From NCBI GenBank assembly GCA_018697195.1, contig CM031860.1, forward strand, positions 60,900,509 to 60,964,508: 64,000 bases of DNA. The letters run 5' to 3'. This document shows, in pieces, positions 1-11,701 of this stretch (within the stretch, counting starts at the first letter, position 1; every line of letters starts with the position of its first letter). Origin of the DNA: Certhia americana (taxonomy: Eukaryota > Chordata > Aves > Passeriformes > Certhiidae). The notes beneath the pieces are model-generated. The model ran no database searches, was not told the origin of the DNA, and was given only the letters and a program-made list of their open reading frames with translations. A program made the translations under genes and the position numbers.

Positions 1-3000
1 TATTTCTATTTTGCATAGCAACAATGAAGAAAAAAATAAAATTGTGGTGGCAATTATTTGATTAGGAAAAGCTCCAGAATATAAGCAGGACCTCCAGGAA
101 AGAGCTCTTATTTAAAATCAAAACTTGTATAAATAATTTAGATTGGTAAATATAAGTTTAATACTGGTGACCAGCTCTAAAACTGGGGAGAGAAGGTGGG
201 TAATCATTAAGATTAATTAAGGGATCTCCTTGATTTTGTATGTTCTGGTTTGCCTGTTTTTCCTCCAGACAGTATTTTAGAATAGGCTGTCATTTCTTGA
301 CTGAGGACCTAATGCAAATCAATGAAAACTAGCATTAGTGACATGTTTTATTAGTAATTTAGTTAGTAATTTCTGTTGTAGTGTGACTGGTATGATATTA
401 ATAAAGAAGAAGAAAAAATACTCAGACAACCAGTTACTTCTACAGAGCATCATATAGGAGAAGCCAGGAGACCAGACAGGTTGATTAGAAAGCAGAAGTA
501 ATTTCTTTTTTCTCCCAAACCTTCATACAAGTTTTATTTTACTTAGAGTTAAGGTTACAGGACTATGATTGCTGTTGAACTCCAGCCTAAGTTGCTTATG
601 ACTGAGGTTTATCTTTATGTACTAAGGCCAGCCTGTCTGTATTTAATTAATGTCAAATAATTAGCAGAAGACATTAGCAAGGAGACAAGTCAAAATCATG
701 CAGAGATGAGACAGAGTAACGAGGATTCACCCGTTTTTGATCAGGGCTTAGCAGGAGGTGAATTTAGATTCATTTTCTCTGCTTTCTTACATCCATTTGA
801 CAGAGAAGGAATGGGAAACAAGAGGGAGGTGAGGCACCAGAGCTGGAGAACATGCTGAGTTTTGGATATGTTTGATTTCTCAGTCATTTTGTGGAAAGCT
901 CTGAGGGACTTTTTCATGGGGTAAGAATCTCTTCAGCGTCTCAGTGCCAGTTGTATCAGACATTGCCTGGATGTCTCACAGCATTGCATGGCTGGAGTTC
1001 CTCTGGGGACATGGGAGTCATGCTGCCATGGTCAGTGAACAAAAAAGCAGCCCAAAATCACTGTGTTCTGACAGGTCCATTGTTCTGTTGCACATGGTGT
1101 CTCCTAGTGCTCCACAAGGACATTGCCAAGCAGTGATGCCACATTCCTGAGGATAAGCAGGTAGTGTTGGATCCTTGTGAGGGGTCAGTGCTGGTAACTG
1201 AGGGGTGACACCCAACTGTCTTTGCCACAGCACTGCTGACTCTTCCTGTTCTTAACCCTTGAAAGATTGCATTAAAATTTTCTATTCCACTTTCATAACG
1301 AGGAATCAAAATTTCAATGAAGATTTCAAAATTTAGTTGCAAATTACAAGCGCTGTTTTTTGAACAGAGGGAAAAATATGATGTTGATACCCCACAGCAT
1401 GCAGCTTTTCCTGTTTGAAGCTGTGGTTTATGAGCCCCTTGCTGCCCTCCTTTTCTTTGCAAAGCTGCAGCACTTGAAGGGGTTTGCAGAATGTCAAGTA
1501 CAACAGTCACCCACCAGGTACTCACACTGTTTTTCCACTGTAGCCACGTGTTTCCAATTCAGTGGCCAATACTGCCCACTCTTCTGGGTACTCTCAGTGT
1601 ACACGTCACATCCCTCAAAATCCAGAATGGAAACCACAAACTCTCCTGTAGTCTCACCTTTCCTTGCTGCAGCCCTTTAACTGACCACAGGGTTGAAAAT
1701 CTTCACAATCTCCAGGCTTGTTGGTACCTCAGCTGAAAGTTTGATAGGAGACCTGGATGTGTTAAGAGTTTTCCTTGTAGGAAACTTCCTCTGCTGATGC
1801 TGCAGAGCTCGTTTGTGCAGGCATTCAGTAAATCAGCAATTTATGATGGTATCTTTTGGGGACTGGTGACAATGTACTCTGCCAGTGCCCCAGCTGCAGT
1901 TAACAGTGGACAGGCAGTTCTTCTGCCTCTCAAATATAAATACTAGATTCAGATAGAATTAATACAGATAAATAAATAATAATTCAGATAAATACAGGTT
2001 CAGACTAGAGTTTTAAAAAAGAAAAAGAAAACTAAGATTTTTCTATCTCTATATAGACTTCAGAAAAAGAAAATTTTTCTGCTTGGCTCCAACACACATT
2101 TTTTTTTGTCTGAACTATTCGAGTATGTGAACTGGTTGAGTACGTGAACTGGTCTCGTTATCTCATTTCCAATTCTCACAATCAGGTTTCTGCTGGGTTC
2201 AAGGCACTGTTTGATTGTTGTCCTCTGAGTTCAGCTCGCTTCCAGGATCTCATAGCCTTGGTGCAATCCCCACAGCTGATGTCTTCTGTTGCCACCAATC
2301 CAGAGTCTTGCCATGCCTGGTCTCCTTCTTTGCTGCACACTGACCTTCTTCCCCAAAGACCTTGGGCAGGAAATCTTGTGGGGGCAGGTGGAGATTGGTC
2401 AGGGAGTTTCTGGGTCCACCTGTGTGGTGCAGGAGGACTTTCCCAGAGCAAGGTACTGCTGTTCATCTCTACATCTCTGTTAAAATCTTGGAGGGGGAAC
2501 TTACCACAGCAGGTCGCAGCAAATGGAATGGAGGAAAGGCTCCCATTTCTGTTTTCCACCCCTCCTGCTGGCAGAGCTGTCAGGATGGAGACCCATGGCT
2601 TGCTGGAGACAACTGGCTTCACCCATTTTGTTTGCTGGCTTATAAATCTTATCTGTTCTCAATTTGGCATTTATTTGAAAAAAACCCAACCCCCTCTGCT
2701 GAATTAGACCTGTAAAATGCAACCCCAAGCCACAGTACCCTGATCAAAAGGGACAGGGCAGGAGGGATGGTGGCATCAAAAAGCAGCAGATGGTTTAATG
2801 CTCTCCTGCCATCAACGAAACAAACTAGATTTGGTGTTGTTTCACTTTTAACAGTCTGATCCCCAACCAGAACTGCAAAGAGAAGTGTGTGATTACTGTT
2901 CCCATGCCTGTTCTCCTGCAGGCACCACTGCACTCCCTGTTTGTGAGTGTTGGACTCAGAAGTCAAATGGCAAATCATGTCTACAACAAATTCTGCAAAC

Positions 3001-4754
3001 TTAATTTTTATGCACATCAATTTCTTTGCATTTATGTGTTGTAAATGCAGAACTGCAGAAACGTTTTTATAGAGACTGAAATTTGGAGTAGGTGATTGTG
3101 AAGTGTTGTGTGAAATGAAAACCAGTCCTGAATTGACTATAAAATTTGGGTTAAAACAGGTAATGCCACGGGGACATCCACTCTTTTCCCAGCAGTAAAA
3201 GCAAATTGGATGTCAGCAGGTAGGAAGGAAATTAGATATAAAACAGAGAACACAGCTTTGTCATTGTATGGTCCAAGGGTCCAGTCCATAGCCAAGGCCT
3301 GAATGCTGTGTGTTCATCTCACCCCTCATCTCACAGAGGGGACTCAAAAAAGAGGTAGTAGAGCAAGAAAAGGGTCAGAGCAGGACAAAATATGAAATTA
3401 GAGGTCTGGGGTGGACTTTGTGTGGCAAGCTAAGACTTTTTACCCTGAAAACCCGATTTAAATGGATTTACACTAAAGGTCTCCAGAGCTGGGAGTGGCT
3501 GGCAGGGAGTGGAGAGGGATTGATTTTTCCCTGCCTTTTCCAATACAGAAAGTAAGAGGCAGCAGATGATGATGGGTGAAGCTGAAAGCAAAAGAAATCC
3601 TCCACCCCAGGATGTCCCTGACAAAGGACACTGTGGTTGCAGAGCCTGGACAAATGCTTGGGAGAGAGGTTCATTGTGGGTTACTCAATAGACAGTAACA
3701 GGCTCAGGAAATCTATTTAGTTAAAAATAGACTGAATATTAAGGGAGAGTTTCATATATGATTTTCTTGTCATTATTACTTAGCCATCTGCTCACAGCCA
3801 GTGTTGGAGACAGGATGGTTGTCTGGATGAACTTTTGCTTTGAACCAAACCAGTCATTATTATATTCTTAAATGTGAGATCTCATTACAATGTGTCATTT
3901 TAAGGAAGCCATTTGTTACAAAACTCCACATCCATTTCCTCTGAAACACTATTAATTTTCCAATTATCTCATTTTTTAATGCTGGACACTTTAATCTTCC
4001 TTAGCTGTTCTCCCTGCAGAAGGACATTTATCCCAACAACAGATCCTGTGGTTTTTCACAGAGCATTTATAACTCTTGGAAAAGGGATAATGGCCAGGAA
4101 AGATGTTTGACCCTGGGGAACTTCCTCAGTTTGTGTTCCAGCTTTGGGAAAGCAAGGAATGACCCAGGTTTGGGGACGAGGAGAATTTGCACAGAGGCAG
4201 CTTCCTTCCCCTGGCATCTCCTTGGGCTCCGCACAGTAGATGTGACCCATGTTTTCAATTGTATCAAAATTATCCTGGCTATGGCAGTGATGGGTGTCAG
4301 ATTAAAATGAAAGGACCTGAGGAAAGGCTTCTATTTTAGTTATGGCTGTTCCACCACTGCTCTGACTCACTTCCTCCTTCATCCAGATGACTCGAAACAT
4401 GTATTTTAATAACAAGAATGTCATTTGCAGCTCATTGCTCAGGGCAGGAATATACAATCCCAACCCCTAGGAATATTTTGTGTCATTTTTTAAGTGACTG
4501 ATAGGAAATATCCTAACTTGAATTTTGCATTCAGTGTTGATGTTAAGGCATAATGTTTTGAAGCCTGGTAGCTGGGTACAAGTGCAGCCCAGCACCTCTC
4601 CCTAAGACATCAATCAGAGAGTTTTTCTTGTACTTGTGTTGGATGATTGCACTTGGACTTAACTGTTAAGAATGGCAGCAGTTCTTCCTGTGACCCTGCC
4701 TGTAAGCCAGGAGCCCCCTAGACCTTAGCATCTCATCCCTGGTGTGCCTGAAGA
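1..4754. other. Gene-free AT-rich stretch
   Basis: I see no supportable gene, RNA gene or clear mobile element here. The sequence is AT-rich with many short chance ORFs on both strands, none with a recognisable domain or a consistent splice structure. It lies downstream of the minus-strand CD8B gene. In other birds a CD8A-type gene may lie near CD8B, but no immunoglobulin V exon was seen in this stretch. Confidence 0.6.
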
Positions 4755-5020
4755 GGGGTCAGATATTGATAGGACAGGGGAAAATGGCCTCAGGTTGAGC
4801 CAAGGGAGGTTCAGTTGGATATTAGGAAAAATTTCTTCCCTGAAGGAGTAGCTAAGAATCAGAACAGGCTGCCCAGGGCAGTGGTGGAGTCACCATCAAT
4901 GGGAGTGCTCAAAAAACAAGCAGACATTGCACTTTGGCATTGAGGTATCAGGTCAAAGGTTGGATTTGATGACCCTGGAGGTCATTTCCAACCTAAAGGA
5001 TTCTCTGGTTCTGTGCTATG
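4755..5020 (+). mobile_element. CR1 LINE fragment (3' end)
   Basis: The stretch has the typical 3' portion of an avian CR1 element in sense orientation: the 'ttcagttggatattaggaa' block, the 'caggctgcccagggcagtgg' block, and the terminal part about a gene product becoming 'ttggatttgatgaccctgga' followed by 'tttccaacctaaaggattct'. It is 5' truncated, as nearly all CR1 copies are, and has no coding capacity. Confidence 0.9.
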
Positions 5021-5468
5021 ACGACACTCAGCCGTGGTGCTGCCATGGGCCGTGTCACCATGTGGAAGGGCAGCGTGCCCCCGGCTCCTCTGGGGATGCT
5101 GTGCCTGTCCCCAGAGGCAGCTGCCCAGCAGGATGGTTTTGTGCTGCATTTCTTGCTGCCTGCACAGCCCACAGCCCCAGCTCTCCACGCTGGCAGGGCG
5201 CAGCAGGATGTGTGGTGGGTGAGAACACACGCGCAGCTCGGGGGACAGAGATGTCTCCTAAGCCACAGCCCTCCTCCCTGCCGGGCCCTGCGGGGAGGGA
5301 GGATGGGTGCACACCACATTTTAGTGCCCGACCTCCTAGCTGGATGTTTTAACCACCAGCAGAGGAGAGGAACAGAAACCCCAGCGTGGCTTGCAGCTGG
5401 TGCAGAGGGAGGGTGGGATGGGACAAGGCCGGCCTAGCAGCATGGTGGCACAGGCATGTGGGCTCAGA
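5021..5468. other. GC-rich spacer, no gene recognised
   Basis: This block is much richer in G and C than its surroundings and gives overlapping open frames of 60-140 codons in several frames on both strands. That is expected of GC-rich DNA with few stops. None of the translations shows a known domain. I treat it as non-coding. Confidence 0.5.
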
Positions 5469-5563
5469 ACACAATCACAGAGATGTGTAGGCTGGAGAAG
5501 AACTTTAACATCATCGAGTCCAACCCTTCACCCAACACTGCCAAGGCCTAAAGCATGTCCTCT
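5469..5563 (-). mobile_element. CR1 LINE fragment, antisense
   Basis: A short antisense CR1 3' end. It begins with 'aatcacagagatgtgtaggc', then a 'gagtccaacccttcacccaa' block and 'actgccaaggcc', which is the usual order of the reverse-complemented CR1 tail. Only about 95 bp remain. Confidence 0.75.
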
Positions 5564-5564
5564 G

Positions 5565-6085
5565 TCAGAGTCTGGAATTATGAGGAATATCTCTTTGCAT
5601 GTTTGAGAGATTTTAGAATCTCTGACAGAGTGTTTTTAACCTTTGTTCATGGAAAAAGGGCTTTTAGGCTCTGAAATGAAGCAGAGTTTTTAAGAGTATG
5701 TATTAAATAGTAGAATAGTGTGTAGTTTTATCACAGGGTGAGAATTTTAGATATATGGGGATTTTAGGATGGCAGACAGGTAAGGGCAAGATGGAGGAAG
5801 CACATGGCTTTTGGGTTTCTTCTTCTTCTTCATCTGCCTCCATGTTCTGCAGTGAGGTGGCACTTTATAGTTGGCTTAGAATAGAGTCTAACCTTCTAAC
5901 ATGGATAATAGTTATTGGAGTAGAAGTATAAATACTGATTATGCAGCATGTAGTAAAAATATCCATGCCACCCTGAGGGTGGGAACATTAGGCTTTTAGT
6001 ATTTTGTAGTGAGTAGTTGAGCATTAAGCTTTTTGTATTTTAGCTTTGGTATTTGAAATGATAAGAAAAAATAAACTATGATGAA
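5565..6085 (+). mobile_element. Decayed solo LTR (same family as 44.3 kb)
   Basis: This stretch can be aligned by eye with 44.3-44.9 kb. Shared blocks, in the same order, include a 'gggattttag' segment, a CTT-triplet run followed by 'ctgc...gttctg', 'ggtggcacttt', a 'taacat...gatagt.attgg' segment, 'ccaccctga.gg.ggg' and a terminal 'ataagaaaaaataaac', which could carry the polyadenylation signal. No internal retroviral sequence lies beside it, so it is best read as an old solo LTR. The exact ends were not found. Confidence 0.6.
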
Positions 6086-6261
6086 GACAACAAGAAAGCC
6101 TCACGGGCCCTTTCCTTCAAGATCTCTGGCTGGTGAAAACAAAACTGTATATATTCTTGGGAAAAGAAAACCAGCTGGCTGGCACAGAAAACAAAAAAAA
6201 ATTAAATTTTTTATAAAGCCGAGAGTCCCCAAGTTGCACATCTACATTTCTTCTAAACCCC

Positions 6262-6535
6262 TACAGGGATATGACTCCATCGCTTCCCTGAATGGCCTGT
6301 GCCAGTGCCTGACACTGCTTTGCAAAATTTCTTCCTTTCAGTGAAGAAGTTTTTCCTAATATCTGATCTAAAACTCCACTGGCACAACTTCAGGCCATTT
6401 CTTCTTGTCCTGATTTTTCTTTGAAGGCATCCATTGCTCACAATTCTCTGCAGAGGGAATTCCAGAATTTTTTGGTGTTTCCCAGCAAAGCTCAAGCCCT
6501 TGAAAAAATCAGTATTGTAAAACTTTTCCAAATTT
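6262..6535 (-). mobile_element. CR1 LINE fragment, antisense
   Basis: An antisense CR1 segment. It contains the characteristic 'aagaagtttttcctaatatc' followed by 'tctaaaactccactggcaca' and 'ggccatttcttcttgtcctg'. This is an internal part of the CR1 3' region, so the piece is truncated at both ends. Confidence 0.8.
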
Positions 6536-9500
6536 CTCTGGGATCGAGTTTTTTGCTGCCTGATGCAGAGGCTTAGTCCAGGGCAAGATGAAACTTAGCT
6601 CTGACATTGCTGGGGCCAAAAAAGCCAAGGAGTCAAACTGAGAGGTGCCTGTGTCAACCTGGCTGCCTAACTCCCTCCAATCCAAGGAGCTTTTGGGAGA
6701 GGATGGAGAGGACTTTGCCATCTGAAGATCCTTTCATCCTAACATCCTTTGATTATTGACTTTCAGCTGAGTGATTCATCTTAGGGGTTTGGGGGGTTTA
6801 TATTAAATACAGAACTAAATCTTTCTGTGTGAGATCCCTGTTACAACATCACTTAGATATATTGTACCTGGCAGAGAAAAGGTTCTGAGCTGATGTCTTC
6901 ACTGGGATTTTTTTTTTTTTTGAGAGTTTCATATCTGGTTTTCATTTATTAACTTGATCAGAAAATGTAAATAACAGTAATGATACTCTCCCTCTTAAAA
7001 GTGTGATGCAGCACCCTTTCATGCACATGTGTACCTTAAAGGCTAAAAGAGGAGTTGAACTTCAGTAGAAAAACACAAATGCCTAAAGGAGGAATGTTAA
7101 AGCTCCTGTCATCTTGCAAACATTGAAAGCTTGGGTGAGTTTTGTTTCATGTGGAAGAACCACTGGTGTATGAACTCAAATTAACCTTTCTCATAGCAAG
7201 GCAGTAGAGGAACAAAATACATGCCTTACAGAAATTTATTTTTGGCTTGGTCCAATATGTGTTCCACTTAAATGAATGCTGGAATAACAAATATTTGTTT
7301 ATAATCCCACAAAAGCTGCAGATCTCACCCTGAGTGCACTCATTAGATGTATATTGATATACACAAGTACTTGTTATTTCAGCAAACAATATATACTTTA
7401 ATATCCAGAAATTATATTAAACAATAATTAGAATAATATATAAAAAAAACCAATTTCTTGTTTATATAAACCAGAAATTTAACACGTTGTTATTTTTGGC
7501 TTATTGAAGTCCATAGAAATAGGAGCAAAAAGTACTTATGTTACCTGGAGGTAGTTTTTTTATTCCTAGAGGGATTTTTTGGGATTTCCTTGCAGTTTCT
7601 GGGACACATCTGATTTTATACAGTGACAGAAAAAGACATTTAGAAATTCCCATTTAACAGATCTGACCTGAATGCTTAAAAGTCCTGCTGTGAATCCACT
7701 TCTCCTGCCAGGACAGCATATTAAATAAACAGCTACAGTGCACAGAGCTGTTCTGGGAGAGGATAAATCTGGAGGAATTTAAACAGCAACCATGGATAAC
7801 TTATCTCCTTTCTTTTAGCACAGATTTCAAGTTGAATAATTTAATAGAGGTGTTATGCAGACTTTCTCCATTATTGTGCCTTACTCTGCAGTTTATGACC
7901 GAAAAATTATTTTTTATATATTAGGAGCTTTAAACTCAGAGATAGCTTTACTCTCATGTCAATAATTTGCTCTCAGTTGAATGTTTCAACTGCACCTGAT
8001 TTGATTAACTTTTTTGTATCATAAAATCACAGACCATCCACATAAAAATGACTGAGCATGTTAAAAGAATAAAGAAAAATTGAGCACATCCAATATTAGA
8101 TTAATGACTGAGATATTCTGTAAAGACCAACAATTTTTTAGAAACGCATTTACAGAACTGTAACAAAACCATGAAGACTATTTACTGCAATGCCTGAAGT
8201 ATCTGTGTTTCTGCTCTGTATCTAAGTCCTTTGAATATTTTAATGCTTTCAAGATCTGCACTGTTCATTGAGAGATGAATGGATTATATTTTTATAATAT
8301 AGAATATGTATTATATATATTATTTGTATATAGTCTATAGATTGTATATTCTATATATATATATTCTATAACATGTTCTATATTGAATATATACATATAT
8401 GTAATATATATACTATAAAATATAAAAGAAATAATAGTAATAATAAACCAGACTATTGCAACATGTAATTTTTGATCTCTTTTACAATTCCTTGCCCAAT
8501 GATTTGCGGGGATGAGCACAACATAGGCGAAGTTTTGTTCTTGAACCCATACATCTGCAAAACCCTCCTTGTCCTTTTGTCCTTGTCCAAATTTTGTGGT
8601 GTCTCCCTTTGTCATTTAAGAAGAAATAGTTTATTTACATTTGAAGCAAGGCATTTTGGTTATATATATATAAAATCCAGTTATTTTTTTCTTTTTAGGT
8701 ATGGCTGTTGCTTGCTGCAAGAAGGATGGAGACAGTGGGAGACAGGAGAAGGCTGATCCACCATTGGAAGGAATCAAGGAATAAATTAGGGACCCTCATG
8801 TGCCAGGACATGGTGGCAGAAGTGACACTGTGAGGGACAATTCTGTGATCTGTATCTCTCTCTCTCTCCAGAGATCCAGGGATCATCCTGTTAGCAGAGA
8901 CGCACAGAAACACTTTCCCATTAACTTTTCCAACTTTAAGCTGGAAATGCCATACCACGACAGAACATGGCATCCCTAACCCTTGGCTGGCATCATTATT
9001 GTGCTCTCAGCAAAGAAAATGCAGATATCAGGGAATTGAGATAATTTTCTCAGCATCTTTTCAGAAGTGTTTCTGTTTTGTGCTTATTTATGGTCTGGGG
9101 CAAAAAACAAGTCTAGGAAATGGGAATCTATTTTTATCTACCAGTTCTCACAATTGTGAAACCTACTGCTAAAATCTCTTCCAGTTTTACTGTCTAAAAC
9201 ACTCTATTGATGACTGTAGAAATTACTATTATTTTTTCATAATTTCTACTGGTAAACTGCCCAAACCTGTGTTTCAACAGGCCAGGCCACATCTTTGGCT
9301 GTCACTGCCCTCTCGTATTTTCACTGCACACAGGTGATGTAGAGTCTGTGTGGGTTTTGTTTTTACTTTTAAAATTTTTTCCAAATACAAAGAAAAAGTG
9401 AATACTAATTGGGGAATTCATCCATTGAGCAAATTCTTTGTTCAAATTCTCTGCTGTGGATGAGCAGAGAGCTGAGGGGTAAATCCCTGTCCTTTGTGCT

Positions 9501-10300
9501 CGTGTTATTGTAGTTGGGATAAGTGGCTGAAATCTATCAAGACAAGATGGTGCTGTCCTGGGGAGGGGTTTCAGTGAAGGTCAGACACTGTGAGGATGTC
9601 CTGAGTGTGGAGAAGAAGGAAGAGGAGTGAACTGGGCAGGGTTATCCCTGAGGCTGCTCACTTTCCTGTAGAAAAATAGGATGGGGCTGTGCAGTCTTTG
9701 CTGCCCAGCTGCAGCCCTGGCTGCTTGACCATGGGAGGTCACCTCCTGTGCTGGCTGGGAGCTGGGAGAGCTGAACAAGGTATGGACATTGTGGTCAGGA
9801 CACCTCAAGTGTGAGAAAGTGAGCTAGGATTTCAAAAGCAGATGCAGGCAGAGGGAAAGCATCTGATTTTTAAAGAATAAACTTTTGCACATTGAAAGTT
9901 TCAAAGGGGTTTTCTTACAGCTGTCCTGAAAAATGTACATATCATAAAAACCATCTGCTGCTGGGGCAAGGCTCTGCTCACTACTTGCAGGGTAGGAAAA
10001 TGATGGTTTCAGTTAATGTGATCACAGAGGATAAATTGTGATGTATGGGAATCAGAGATGCTCAGAGTCCCCTCCCTGCTGCACCAGTGGTAGGATGGGG
10101 TCTTGTGCTGGTGTCCCCACTGTCATCAGCTGGGTGGCCTGAGAGCTTGGGTGAGTGTCACAGCCTGGGAAAGCTGGCTCAGCATGATCCACTGCCAGAT
10201 TTATCACTGCATCATTTAGGGGAAGCACCAATGGCTGGGCTTGAGACCAAGCTTCACAGAAAAATCAGTATTAAAGTGGAAAGCAGCAACACCCTGTGGT
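6536..10300. other. Gene-free AT-rich stretch
   Basis: No gene is supportable. The stretch includes an AT-rich microsatellite, listed separately, and otherwise unremarkable single-copy-looking sequence with only short chance ORFs. Confidence 0.6.
8283..8432. repeat. AT-rich low-complexity tract
   Basis: About 150 bp composed almost only of A and T with imperfect TA and ATATTCTA units. It produces a spurious minus-strand ORF rich in Ile and Tyr. No function is suggested. Confidence 0.85.
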
Positions 10301-10302
10301 GG

Positions 10303-10418
10303 GAAGGTTTGGGAAGGTTTGGGAAGGGAAGGTTCAGGGAAGGGAAGATTCAGGGAAGGTTCAGGGAAAGGAAGGGAAGGTTCAGGGAAGGGAAGGGAAG
10401 GCAAGGCAAGGCAAGGCC
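10303..10418 (+). repeat. GGGAAGG-type purine-rich minisatellite
   Basis: A purine-rich tandem array built from GGGAAGG, GGTTCA and AAGGGAA units, ending in repeated AGGCA units. One strand is nearly all purine. Repeated-peptide ORFs on both strands across this array (for example runs of 'EGKGREG') are by-products of the repeat, not genes. Confidence 0.85.
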
Positions 10419-11660
10419 AGAGTGATGCTGCTCTGCCACTGTGAGCTTTGCACACAAGCTCATCCCCAGACTGTGTTAGCCCCAACCCTGGAGACTCTGG
10501 AGCACCTTCCCCTTGCCCTCACTGTAGATGACACAGTGCTGGTGCCTGTGTGAGAGCAGATGTGGGGCTGGGGGTGCATCTGAGAGTGAGTGCTCGCTGC
10601 CTGTGCTCAGCAGAATGCCAAATTTCCAGCCCCAGCTCTGCCTTGGCACCCTGGGCAGCACCTGAGCCTTGTTACCATCCCTGGGGAGACCTTCCCTGCG
10701 TCTGGCATCACTCAATGCTTGGAGCACATGAGCGTGGCTCGTGGCTCAGCATGCAGGGGTGTCACACGGGGTTCAGGGCACGGGTGTCACTTGGGGCTCA
10801 GCACACACAGACATCACTCAGGGCAGTTCCCACTGGCCATGCTGTGCTGCTGGGCTCAGAGCCAGCCCTGGGAGCCTCTGTTTGCTCTCAGAGGTGGTGT
10901 TGACCTTCAGGCTGTGCCAAGTGTTTGGCCTTGTGTGCACAGCTTTGTCTGTTTTTCCTCTCCTACTCCTGGCTGTTTGCAGTCTACCATGGGAGAAAAG
11001 ACTCTCCCAGATCTGATCACCCCTGGAGCTTTTGCTCTACTTTAACTCTTTCTTGGTTGGAGGCCATGGTTCCTTGCTTGCCACACAGCCGTGTCCCTCA
11101 CCGAGCAGGTCCAAAAGACACCAGCCTGCAGAACAAAATAACTGAGTGATATAATCACTTTTGGTATTGAATAAACCTGCACAGGGTCTTTACAAGTTGC
11201 CTCCACCCCACCCCTGCTGGTTGCTCTCAAAGTGTTCATTATCAATTTTTTTTATCAACCAGAATTACCAGCAGCAAAAAAAGCCCCTTTGTGCAGTCCT
11301 ACAGATGAACACAGAGGAGAGTCAGGGAGCTCACAGCTTTCCAGCCCGTCTGAATCCCTTTTTTACACCTGCCCCTTTTCCCCCGTGCAGATCCAGCCGT
11401 GGCATTTGCCCTGCTCAGTGTCCTTTGAGAAGTGCTCAGGATGCTGCAGAATCCAGCTTGGTCCTTTTGCCAGCTGTTGTGTCAAGAAAAATGTTGAAGT
11501 CATGGTCTGTTGCAGGAAAGAAATGTCTCTTTTGTGGTACGAGCCCACGTCTGTCCCCTGCCAGGTCATTCCTGGGTCATGTGCAGGCAGTGCTCAGCCT
11601 TGTGCAGGGGAGGCTCTGTGCCTGCTCCCTGCCTCGGGGGCCAGTGGGATTTACTGGGAT

Positions 11661-11701
11661 TTACTGCCTGTGGATGCGAAGCCACAGCCTCCGCCGCAGA
11701 C
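11661..11701 (-). CDS. CD8B: CD8B exon 5 (cytoplasmic tail and stop)
   Basis: The acceptor 'caatgtctcttcccag' precedes 11701. Phase-1 joining gives a tail of R-L-R-R-R-L-W-L-R-I-H-R-Q and then TAA. The arginine-rich tail of about 13 residues matches the short basic tail of CD8 beta. No clear AATAAA was seen on the minus strand within the next kilobase, so the 3' UTR end is unknown. Confidence 0.85.

Noticed and set aside
2144..2707. Plus-strand ORF of 187 codons, with a leader-like start near 2311
   Set aside because: No known domain and no second exon with a matching phase. Composition is like its non-coding surroundings. Considered as a possible Ig gene near CD8B and dropped.
4927..5437. 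Overlapping ORFs of up to 141 codons on both strands
   Set aside because: They start inside a CR1 fragment and continue into GC-rich DNA where stops are rare. No protein family is recognisable.
10045..11045. Several ORFs of 80-150 codons
   Set aside because: Part runs through the GGGAAGG repeat and the rest has Gly/Ser/Leu-rich chance translations without domains.
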